From Thoreauomyces humboldtii (lineage: Eukaryota; Chytridiomycota; Chytridiomycetes; Spizellomycetales; Powellomycetaceae): DNA of 35,934 nt. Every line of letters starts with the position of its first letter. The first letter of the stretch is position 1. Below, one piece after another: positions 1 to 9,449 of the stretch. The stretch covers positions 1 to 35,934 of the forward strand of contig JADGJA010000151.1 in assembly GCA_027596035.1 (NCBI GenBank). Direction: 5' to 3'. The notes below the pieces were generated by a model. It made no database searches. It was not told the origin of the DNA and saw only the letters and a program-made list of their open reading frames with translations. The position numbers and the translations under genes were made by a program.

Positions 1-66
1 CTCTCAGTCCTTCAGATCGTTGCCTGTTGGTGTGGTGACTTGTAGGCTCGCCCTGCCCACCACTCT

Positions 67-360
67 CTAGCAATGATCTTGAAGGAGCTGCTGAAGCTTC
101 TGCAATCTCTTGGCTTCGAGCAATCTCTTACCGAAATGTTGAACGCGTTTCGGTTCACGGTTTCGCAGCCATTCCACGGCGTAGAACCGTGCTACTTCGT
201 GGGACAAGTTCATGAGAGCCACTTGGGAGCTCATGTAAATAGCTGGCGTGCTCTCGTCCCCTCCCCACCACTTCACAGGCAAACCTAACACAGGGACGCG
301 CCATAAGGCCATTGAACGCGCCCGCTTGCTGTGCAGACGGCAACATGTTCCCTCCATCAT
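67..360 (-). CDS. Unassigned ORF at the left edge
   Basis: An open frame of 97 codons ends in TAG at 67-69. I do not recognise the product. The middle and C-terminal part (aromatic residues, then a Lys/Arg/Leu/Gln-rich helix-like tail) looks more protein-like than the overlapping plus-strand frames. It could be a last exon or a chance frame. It lies just downstream of the MFS gene, which ends at 390, and shows no clear splice acceptor of its own. Treat it as a weak call. Confidence 0.2.
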   Translation of the reverse strand: MMEGTCCRLHSKRARSMALWRVPVLGLPVKWWGGDESTPAIYMSSQVALMNLSHEVARFYAVEWLRNREPKRVQHFGKRLLEAKRLQKLQQLLQDHC

Positions 361-389
361 AGGTTACAATTAGCTAGATATGAAAACAG

Positions 390-2049
390 TCAAGATATAG
401 GTGCGTAGCCGCCTCTGCTGCGCATGGACTTTGCTGCACGCCTCGCAAGGAAGGTCGTCAACATGGTGGCCACGGAGCAAGCAAAGGCAGCCGTGATGAA
501 CGACGTTCTATAACAACTTTTTCCTAAGCACTGCGGAAGAGGAGCGTCGGGCGTCGTACGCGGCGGAGCGTGCGAATCCATGACTACGCCAAAAAGTGTG
601 TTGAAAAGTTGACCGCCCAACGCGGGTGCCCATTGAAACCTGTGCAGTCAGAACCGATCCGTTAGTTTCTGTGTGGACACCGAGCGAGCAAGAAAGTCCG
701 TACCATCCCCAGTGAACGCCGAACCGGGCCACACCGCCGAGCTCCGTGACCAAGACGGGTGCGATGGCAAACATGCCGCCATAAGCCATCCCTACCGCCA
801 CCGTCACTGCAAGTGTGGGGGCAGAAGCAAAAGCGGTGACTGCGAAAGCGCATGTAAGGATGCTCGCCGAGATGGCTACATAAGTGATTCGCGGAAATCT
901 TGTCCGCGTGGAATCCGATGAGAAACCAGCCACTAGACGCCCGAGACAGTTTGTAATAGAAAGGGCTGAAACGTGCGTCGATGCTGGTGGGGACGGCACT
1001 TGCGTTCGCAAAAGACCACCCATGTCTATTGCGAAGGAAAATGTCAGACTCCAGTGACAACCTATAGAACCCCGCGAAAATCTTACTGTTTATGTACATG
1101 AGTCCCGTCCCGGTCATCAGTCCAAATGCGAGCAAAAGTAACCATGCATCAATAGTACTGAACAACGGCGGGTGAGGAAAGGCAACAGCCGTGACCTGAT
1201 CCTGCGCAGGAGCAGGACCGTGTCCGGCTTCACTTTCGTCGACAACTTCACTACTGCTTCTCCGGGACGGTGATGCAGAGGCATCGTCAAGTCTTATCCG
1301 GGGCGGCTTTGCGAGGGCAACGGAAGCGATGAAATTTGCCGCAGACGTCGTTCCAGCAAGAAACAAGAGAAAACCCGGCGTGTCCAAAACACCATCCACC
1401 ATGAACAGCTTGCTGATTTGCGCGAATAAGAATCCTGAAAGCCCAAACAGAGAAACCGAGACCCCAACGACGAGACCGTGCATTTGCGCAGGGAAAGTGC
1501 GGAACTGGGTGGTAAGTGCGGCGTTCTGGGAAACGATGTCGCGCGTGAGCCACAATCTAGACGGACGCATCCCAGCAGCCATTTCTACGCACGTAGCTTC
1601 CGGCGCTCCCTAGTCCCACGAACAGGTACGCAAAAGCCGCCAGGGCAAAAGACCCGTGGATGCTGACAGTCCAGGCTAGTAAGCTGTACCCCAAACCGAG
1701 GCAGCAAGCCGCTCCAAACGCAATCTTGCGTCCCTTGTAACGATCCACAAGGGTTCCCATAACTGGCCCGAAGAGATACATGCCGAGTCTGTTGTGGTTC
1801 GAGCAATCGCAAATAAGTAAGGAGCCGCCGTCTTGCAGGTTCACGCGGAAACGAACCGCCATATAAGAAACAAGCCCCTCACCCTCCACAACTAGCAACG
1901 ACGTTGGTCTGCGTTTGCGTATACCCGAGCGTCGTTGAATAAGCAGAGAAAACATAAAGGGTTCCCCCATGAGCCATGGAAAGGAGGCCGGCTGCAAACG
2001 AGACATTTCGTCGCGAGACGGAAAGCGCCGGAATGCGAGAGTTTGACAT
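390..2049 (-). CDS. MFS transporter, MCH1/nodulin-like family
   Basis: A predicted 12-helix plasma- or vacuolar-membrane transporter of the monocarboxylate-permease-homologue type (yeast Mch1 group; substrate unknown in that group). Five exons fit: 2049-1883, 1788-1593, 1525-1087, 1025-704 and 639-390, giving 457 codons plus stop. The N-terminus carries the family's first helix (AAGLLSMAHGGTLYVFSAYS), followed by the loop GTLVDRYKGRK, the helix ending GLGSAGSY, the sixth-helix region VVGVSVSLFGLSGF, then a long acidic loop, MYINN, and NCLGRLVAGFSSD. The end has GGQLFN...D and a CLGKSCY motif, typical of this family. The start at 2049 was chosen because it restores the whole first helix; the ATGs further in lie inside frames that run through intron 1. 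All introns are GT-AG and 61-93 nt. It is divergent from the Rho gene. Substrate assignment would be a guess. Confidence 0.85.
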
Positions 2050-2666
2050 TGCGTCCGATTATCCGAGAGAAATGCTAACGTAGATCCCTACGAGGGCAAC
2101 CTGCAAGTATCGTTACTGGAACTTGAAGAAGCCTGGAAGACAAGGATGCGATAAGGGCCTGGCGTCCGTGCGACTTGTATCTTGGTCCCTTCTGATTGTG
2201 CGACCGCAAATCACAGATGGACGATTGGCCAAAAACTCCGCTTTGGGGTTGGGCACCAAAACCAAGAACCCCAAAGTCAAAACGAGCCTTTCATCGTTAC
2301 CCAACAACATCGTTACCAACATCCGAACGGGTTGCAAGCTACGGTACGCGAGGTGACCTCAATCCGCTTTGGCTCAAACTCTAATCAGAATGCGCTCACG
2401 CGTCGAAACCGTGTACTCCGCTCGTCGTATTTGTAGGAGCACAGTCCTTCGCACGTTGCAGTTTTACGACAGGATAAACTCGATCCATTCCTCGCAATCG
2501 AACGAACCCTGTTGCCTTTGCCCCCCAGATCACTCAACCGCCGCGCGACCCTCTGCCGAACCGCTGCCTCCGGAAGAGTTCAGCCCCGCCAATCCGTTCT
2601 GCCCAAATCCTCAGTCATCTCGATCCACCACCCTCGACAAAGCAGATCTAGATAGAAGCGCCGTCC
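2050..2666. promoter_or_regulatory. Divergent intergenic region, MFS / Rho
   Basis: 617 bp separate the start codons of two divergent genes and must hold both promoters and 5' UTRs. An inverted CCAAT pentamer (ATTGG) lies at 2224-2228; no convincing TATA box was seen. Several short frames cross the region, including one that runs into the Rho gene out of its reading frame. None has a family signature. Confidence 0.4.
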
Positions 2667-3576
2667 ATGTTGGCCATGGGGTATCCATCTCACCTGTCGG
2701 GGTCGTCTGGCTCAATTCAACAACTGCGAAAGAAGTTGGTCATCGTAGGAGGTGGGTCACCCCAAAATCGTTAGCTCGGACGTCTGCCATACCAATCTTT
2801 CTGATATCATCTTTGTTAGACGGATCGGCGGGAAAAACAAGTCTGTTGGTAGTTCAGGCCGGAAACCCATTTCCGGAAGAATACGGTATGTTTGTCATGG
2901 GCGTATGTTTGTCACGGTGCCCTTCATCTTCTGTCCTCATCATTTGTCGACTGTCCAGTGCCGACTATTTTCGAAAACTATGTGTCACGGGTGGTCGTCA
3001 AGGACAAAGTCTGCGAGCTCAGTTTATGGGTACGGGAACGACCACGTTGAAGATGCGTCAGGGGATTTCGGCTGACGAAAGAATCGTCATCAGGACACCG
3101 CTGGCCAGGAGGACTACGATAGACTGCGACCACTAAGCTACCCCGATACGGACGTAGTCTTGCTCGCCTTTGCGGTAACAGAGCGCACAAGTTTTGGAAG
3201 TGTAAAGGAAAAGGTTGGACTCACCCAACTCATGCTCCGTCTTCATTTCGACCGCTGATAAACCCCCTTACGCTGTCGACAGTGGCATCCCGAGACCCTC
3301 CACTTTCTCCCACACGTACCACGCATACTCGTCGGATGCAAGTGCGATCTAAGAGAGGACCCGGGGGTATTGGAAACACTGGCAAAGGAGCGGTCATCGC
3401 CGGTCTCGTACGAGGAGGGCGTGAGGCTGGCCGCAGAGATCTCGATGGACCTCTCGACGAAAGTCCGATACTTTGAGACATCAGCAAAGACGAAAGAGGG
3501 AGTTACGGACCTCTTCATCGCCGCGGCGAAGCTCACTCACAAAGGGAAAAAGATGGCGGCTTGCTTGGTAATGTAA
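2667..3576 (+). CDS. Rho-family small GTPase
   Basis: A membrane-anchored Rho/Rac/Cdc42-type switch GTPase acting in actin organisation and polarity. Exons are 2667-2751, 2820-2885, 2959-3029, 3094-3213 and 3283-3576 (211 codons). Visible motifs, in order: KKLVIVG and P-loop [11 protein letters not shown] (assembled across intron 1), switch [10 protein letters not shown] with the invariant Thr, [20 protein letters not shown] (G3 and switch II), the Rho WHPE segment, G4 as GCKCDLR, a Rho-type insert, G5 [10 protein letters not shown], and a KGKK basic stretch before the CAAX box CLVM. A second in-frame ATG at 2676 could also be the start; TAG at 2649 closes the frame upstream. Methionine at the last position favours farnesylation. 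The fourth donor (GTTGGA) is weak but the frame across it is unambiguous. It resembles Rho1/RhoA types more than Ras or Rab. The exact subfamily is not assigned. Confidence 0.93.
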
Positions 3577-3699
3577 ATTTTGGGTGGGCTTTCACATACA
3601 CATCGGTCGGGCGGTCATTTCAACGACACCCGCTGGGATGAAGAAATGATATAATGAAAATATTTCGAAAATACTGCGAAGTCTCAGCAAGACCTCCTT

Positions 3700-6643
3700 C
3701 TATGGCACTTCGTCGGGCAGCGGTCCGGTGTTTGCAAACACGCCTCTCGCCGCTCCAAGAACGCTTCCCCCACCTTCCGAGTCCGTTGCCGGTTTTTTGG
3801 CAGCCTCCGTGAGCTTCCGGACCCACGAGTCCGTCTCCTTGTCGCTCTGAGTCTGCACGAGCATCACCGTACCGTCGAACGACAACTCGAATGATAGGTT
3901 GTGAATCTTGCTACGGATGGCACGAACATGTTCGTCAAGTATCACCACGAGACCCGAGGATCGAGTCGGATCGAGAAGCCTCAGGGATAACCGCGCAGGG
4001 ACGGTGAAAAGGATAACCTCGTAACGTTCCCATCGTCCCCACCATGACGAGACGACTCGGATGGGAAATTCGCCGACCTCGACGGCGTCAAACAACTGGG
4101 CGGAGATGGCTCTGGCCAACGCCATCCCGGAAGATCGTCCCGGTTTCGTTTCCAACAGTTGTTTGCTTTGGCCAGCTGATCTCCACCTCGCCTTGAGAAA
4201 CTCGCGGTACATGATGCGCCCGATCAAAAGAACCCAAGTCGTGGACGTTACGAACAGGACACCGAAGATTTGCACGAGTCTGATCGTTCCCGCTCTGGTT
4301 CCGCCCGTATACGACACGGCCATGATGAGGGTGCACCAGAAGAGTAACTGAGAAAAGTCTAAATTAATCTTGGGTACATAAATGACAATATCTTATGTGA
4401 AACTTTACCGAATAGCAGGTGTAGGCGATGGCCTTGGATTCGTTGTATTTAGATGGCGCCTGACGAGTCTCCATCGCTAGGAAGGTAGCCAAAAGCAGGA
4501 GGATTCCATTATACCTGCTCGTGGATAGCGTCAGTTTTTTAGCGAGTTTGCGCAGAACATCTCTTTCCTACTCACGCGAAAATCAGAGCCGCGAACACCA
4601 CATCGTCCGTGTCCGAGCCGCACAGATAATCGAAGGTACCAGCGTCCTCATATTCGACGAGCGAAGGCGTCATCGGACTTATTGCCCAAAGAGCAAGGAG
4701 TGACGCCTCACCCAAGCTGAAGAGTCCTGCCAAGCGTACAATGACTCCCACCGTCAATGGCGTCGTCAGCTTTTCGTATGAGAATACACGCCAAACCCTG
4801 TAAGTCTTGCACAGGAAGTCAGTCGGAGTAACAGCATCCAATCGACTACATCTGTTCACCTTTGCTATCAACCCTGCTATAACAATGGCAAAGGAGATTC
4901 CATACAGCACGGTTCGCACATTGCACTTGACCATGGTTTCTTCGCCCATGTGCGTGAAAACTGAGGTGAAGGCGACCTCCAGACCAAGACAAATGAACGT
5001 CATATGCACCGGGGAAAGTGCCTTGATCGATGACCGTTGTCGCCAAAGATAAACCAGTCGAACCGACATGGCGGTGATCAGCATCATGGTTGCATAAAGA
5101 GATAGCAGAACAATGGCAAGAGGATCGCTGTACTTCAGCCAGGATCGGGTGAGGGCTGTCGGGGGAGCATCAGTAAAGTTTTTGCTTTATAACGCTTTCA
5201 TTCCCTTACTCTTACCGATCTTTCCGGAAGGTATTTGCGACGTGCCTGAATAGAACAATGGTGGCACACTCGGGTCTAATTCTACAACAAGACTGTCATT
5301 CGTGGTCTTTCCGATGATCCGCAGCTGTCCGTCGTAAACATTGAAGATGTTGAACATCCCGTTTCGGTTGAAGTTATCGTCAAACCTCAGAGATCCGGTC
5401 ACTCCGTCTATTCCTTCCGATGATGTCGCATTGAGGAAAGGTCCTACGTCCCGTGGAAAGTTGCCCGCGGCAATGTCTGTCCACGACACTCCGCTCGCAT
5501 GGACGTACTCAAGCATCCGGACCATCACGACTACGCAGTCGTACGCAAATCCAGCGTACTGCTGGAGAGTTTCATTGTAGGCTCTACTGTACTCGGCCTG
5601 AAGGTTGGCGTACGCTGCCCCGCTTCCTTCCATCGGACTCGTGATGATCATGCCATTGAGGAAATCCAGATCCGCCTCCTCCATGGTCCCATTGGCGATG
5701 TTTGCAATGACGGTGGCGGGGACGCTCAGAGCGGTCTCGGAACAGATCCACGAGTACGACGGCCCGTAGAGCCCCAATTTCCGAGCGTAAGGAATGAAAA
5801 TCAGCATGTCTTCCGGGTCACCCGACCACACTATAATCCGCGCGTCGGTTGCTGGTGAGGCGAACACATCAGCGTCTGGCATCAAGTACAAAGAGCGCCC
5901 CACCACTGATGGATGCCAATACCCTTCAGCGCCGTAAGGACCGCTTCGAAGCTGCCCGCAACGGTGATGTCGTACTGTTCATTGAAAATGACTTCGACTC
6001 GCGTGTCCATGGTCAGAGTGACCACCTGGTCGGCGATGCCCGCAGCGTATCCGGAGTTCCCATGTATAAGACCGATTGTCGTCCAATCAAAGGTGTTGGT
6101 GATGACCTTACTGATTACTGTTCCTTGGTGATCATCCGAAGGGATCGTTCTGTACGAATACTCACTGGTTATTTTCGGCAAAGGTGATAATACGACAGCA
6201 TCCGGACGAACTGACCTGAAGAAATACCGGGCAGACTTTTGAGAAAGGGCGATGGAGGTGCTTGCCCCACTGCACTGAATGGTTTGAGTGTCGGTAAGAG
6301 CCAGAGCCAGAGTCATTGAAGTGGAACTGTGAACCTCGCCGATAACACCTATGGCGCCGTCAGCTACGGCCTGAGTAGCGACAGCCACCGCAACATCTCC
6401 CAAAGCTTTCGAGTCGAGATTCTGCAGTGAGATCTCGACGCCTGTGGGAAGCGTGGCGCTGAGATTCGCGACGGCAAGCTCAAGTGATTTGCTTCCGCTT
6501 TGTGCAAAGATTCCGTCGTTCTGAGTCCCCTCCGTCAAAGGAAAAACGGACACGAACTTTAGAACCTGCGTCGCGCCGGTGTCGAGAATCGTCAGGAGGA
6601 CCAGCCAGTGCAGCAGCACCCCGAAATGCCGACGGTAGATCAT
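3700..6643 (-). CDS. Class C (GABA-B-like) GPCR with C-terminal PH-like domain
   Basis: A receptor with an extracellular ligand-binding module and seven helices. Exons: 6643-5923, 5851-5216, 5155-4860, 4805-4576, 4514-4409, 4347-3700 (878 codons). Residues 1-25 form a signal peptide. About 26-450 is a periplasmic-binding-protein type I/ANF-receptor domain (KFVSVFPLTEG, GVIGEVHSS, then VWSGDPEDM and GLYGPSYSWI). The 7TM part starts near residue 455 and contains the class C hallmarks AKTYRVWRVF before helix 4 and SKYNESKAIAYTCYS before helix 6. Helix 7 (RLVQIFGVLFVTSTTWVLLIGR) is followed by a basic linker. About 755-847 reads as a PH domain: beta strands from GEFPIRVV through RLSLRLLD, and a C-terminal helix with the signature Trp (ETDSWVRKLTEA). 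No Cys-rich domain precedes the membrane part, as in GABA-B types. Ligand and coupling are unknown. Confidence 0.9.
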
Positions 6644-7063
6644 CTGTTGGTGTCATGAAAAAGGTTCTGGGTGTGTTCAAAACACTTTGGTCTTTAGAAT
6701 GATGTTGCGATAAAGAGGAGGGCGGTCGGAGGGGGGGAGAGACGCTTGAAATCCGTGTCTGACCCGGTACTTCGGGTGACGTCGCTTTGCCGCCTAGCTT
6801 TGCCGTGGACCTCCTACCTTCATACGGCCCCGCGGAATATGCAGGACATATCGCACATGGCGGCCATTACATTCGCATTAAAATAATGGAAACATGTTGT
6901 AGGGCGATGATGGTGCGCGCCGCTCACTGCTATGGAATCGCTGTCGGCTTTTTCCAACGAACAAGTGGGCCTTCGAGGAAGTCCGCAAAGGAATCGTGGC
7001 TTACATCTTGGGAACTCACATTCCTCACAGTCCCTTCACTCCGGGGTATCCTCAAATTCAACG
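6644..7063. promoter_or_regulatory. Divergent intergenic region, GPCR / Cys-rich protein
   Basis: 420 bp between divergent start codons. It holds a G-rich run near 6719-6741 and no recognisable gene. An in-frame ATG of the plus-strand frame at 6932 precedes the signal peptide start at 7064; I did not use it because the hydrophobic leader begins at 7064. Confidence 0.4.
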
Positions 7064-7953
7064 ATGAAGATGCCCATAGCTTTGTTAGCTTTTGCCGCTT
7101 CCAGTCTCCCCGCTCTCGATAAAGTGGCAGCGACCTGCTTTCAACTGCAAGGCTCCTCCGCATGTCCCGATCTCGCAAACTTTTATGTCACCACTAGTAC
7201 GGCGGGCTCGGATGTGGTCTCGTTAGACACCTACATCAACGGCAACTCAATCATGAACCTCAAATACATGCTGGCGTTTAGGAACGACTTTGGATGTGAA
7301 GGATGGGATGGCCATCATGAACGCTACCGAGCTTCAGCGAACTGCTTTTTGGTAATCGGCTCCATTCTGATGCCGTCTACGAGTGTTCGTTCAATAATCA
7401 GACTTTCTTGCGCTTCTTTCAGTTCGTCCAAGAAGGAAACTGCCCAGCGAACCCGAATCCGCTTCCTGTCGCGGCGCGATTGTGCAAGTCGACATGCATG
7501 CAATCAGTGCGATCGACCTTGGCCATCTTTGCCAACACAACAGCATGCGTGCCTTTGGCAGCGGGTGCGCTGGCACCTGCACAGGTCGCCCAGAACCGGA
7601 ACCTTCTTATCAACACCTGGTCCTCATTTTGTGACAACCTTTCAGACTCTTCCTGCAGTTACGGACTCAAAAACGAGTACCGAAAGTGCGGGTTCTTTTA
7701 CCAGGAGGATGCAGTCGGGTATTGCTCCACCGCGGAGGGACAGTTGGACGGCTGTTGTCAGCTTTTAACGCCCGCTATTGCCACGTCCACGTCGTCCCCT
7801 GTTTCAACAGCCCGACCGGCCGACCCGCTCAGCTTGGATGATCCTTTCGTCTCCACCATAGGGATATCATCGATCGCTTCCGCAATCCAATCGTTCCCTT
7901 ACCTTGCCTCGGGTATCGCGTTCGCAGTCATCGTGTTGGCGATCTGGCACTAA
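7064..7953 (+). CDS. Secreted/anchored Cys-rich protein, frizzled-like
   Basis: A predicted extracellular protein of 272 residues from two exons, 7064-7351 and 7423-7953. The start at 7064 opens a classical signal peptide (MKMPIALLAFAASSLPAL). Many cysteines follow, in a pattern like a frizzled-type cysteine-rich domain: FGC, an Arg-Tyr-x-x-Ser-x-x-Cys stretch, GNC, LCKSTC, then pairs in the second half ending GYCST and DGCC. The intron (71 nt, GTAATC to a pyrimidine-rich TTTCAG) joins the two halves in phase 0. A Ser/Thr/Pro linker leads to a hydrophobic C-terminus ending in a short polar tail, so a GPI signal or a single membrane helix is likely. The frizzled resemblance is by eye only. A generic fungal Cys-rich surface protein is the alternative. 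Confidence 0.65.
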
Positions 7954-8404
7954 GAAATCCTCATTACGAAGACACAAATGTGGCAACAGCTTTACGAAAA
8001 TGCATATGGCACCATGGGACTGGGTTTATGGGGGCGTGAGGGTCATGCTCTACTTACTGTTACCGTACTGGTATGCCGATGGTCTGACTTGTGCTGGCTC
8101 CTGGTATGATAGTCAGGGGTCCGACGGATTGACAGTTTGGACAGACGGGCGGGCAAAAAACTCCGCTCAAAAAAAATGCACGCAACGCTTTCTGCCATAC
8201 TGCAACTCTGTACCTTTCGCAAAACCAAAATGACGAAGCCGATCGGCGGGCATTTGGGTTTCCCCGCTCTTTTCAACGTCGGCATCGCGATTCGGCAACG
8301 TGGGGGCGAGGCGAAGGGTGTTGCAGATGTCTCAGAAGGTACGAAGGGGCCTTCTCGCTCCTGCCTGACACAAAGTTCCGTTTCTTGCTGCGTACTTCTT
8401 CACC
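7954..8404. other. Intergenic, no gene seen
   Basis: 451 bp between two plus-strand genes. It must hold the 3' end of the Cys-rich protein gene and the promoter of the next. Short frames on both strands cross it without family motifs. No RNA gene or repeat was recognised. Confidence 0.4.
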
Positions 8405-9328
8405 ATGCATTGTCACGTTTGCCACGAGCCTCGCTTGCAGGCTCTAGAGGAGCCCCTCTACAAGACATGCGCAATTGCCATGGGAGCGATGTGGATCACC
8501 TGCTACATCGCCATGGCGTTCAAGAATCACAAGGACAAGTCTTGTACGGACGGGTGTTGCCAGGATAATCAATAAATCATGTCATCGCAGATGTCTTCTG
8601 CTCACACGCCATTGTCTCCCCTCAGATGGCATGCCGATGCTTTGTTTAAGCCTAAACCTTGCATGGGAGATCATCATGACCACGATGTGAGTTTCAGCTC
8701 TTGTGAACTGAGGCAAGTCAATCTTCTAACATTGCTGACTCTGTTTTCCCTCCTCAGATACAAGGTGATCGTCCCGGAAGTGTACTACGCATCGATCCTC
8801 TGGGTGCTGTTCGACCTGGTCCTGTTCTATCAAACCTGGAAGTACGCACCCAACGAGTTCCAGGCGTACCCTTTCGTCCGAAAGCGAACCACTCTCCTTC
8901 TCGTTGCCGGCATGGCGGCGGGATTCCCCGGGATCCTGTTCTTCCTCGATTACGCTCACGACGTTCGGTTGGGTCTGCTGGCGGGACTCGTACTCAACAC
9001 GGCGTTGGCGTTGTCGTACAATGCCATGCTCGTCAGTAGAGGATCTTCAAGAGGACAGTCGATGCTGATCGCTTCCACGAAAGGCCTTGGAAGCGGTGCG
9101 GCGTGGATGTTGAACATTGGGCTGGGATGTAGGTTTGGTCCTCAGAGCGCCGTGGAAGGGGATGTATTTCCAAGCGTGCTGATCGTGATGTTCTTCCCAG
9201 ATGACCACCCTTTCCTGCTTTACCTGTACGTTCTCAACATGAGCGCTGATGTCGTGTACGGCGTTAGCTTGTACCTTGTTATCAAGAAGGAGCAGGCGGT
9301 GGGAAACAAGCTTGCGAAAGCACGTTGA
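8405..9328 (+). CDS. PaxB-like polytopic membrane protein (terpene cyclase fold)
   Basis: A 260-residue multi-helix membrane protein from three exons: 8405-8555, 8626-8686 and 8758-9328. It begins with a short Cys/His stretch (MHCHVCHEP) and a first helix. Across the first intron comes YGMPMLCLSLNLAWE, then helix-rich sequence (ILWVLFDLVLFYQTWKY, GLLAGLVLNTALALSYNAML) and a final pair containing LNMSADVVYG. The N-x-A-W-E signature and a late Asp are the features of the PaxB/Pyr4-type family of integral-membrane meroterpenoid cyclases. Many fungal members sit outside any biosynthetic cluster and have no known role, and no prenyltransferase or polyketide synthase gene lies nearby here. The first donor (GTTGCC) was chosen because it alone rebuilds the YGMP motif; it is a weak donor. 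The 5' end is too short to stand out as a long frame. Confidence 0.7.
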
Positions 9329-9449
9329 AATAGACTCATAGTTAGATATATAGATAATCGTCTTAAACAGGCAATAGCATACGCCCGGCATTCCTGCTAC
9401 TTGGCCCGGATGTCGTGCGTGGAATATATTGAATAAAATACTACCCACG

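Noticed and set aside
2369..3136. 255-codon plus-strand frame over the Rho gene
   Set aside because: It runs through introns and a different frame of the Rho exons. The spliced Rho model explains the conserved motifs.
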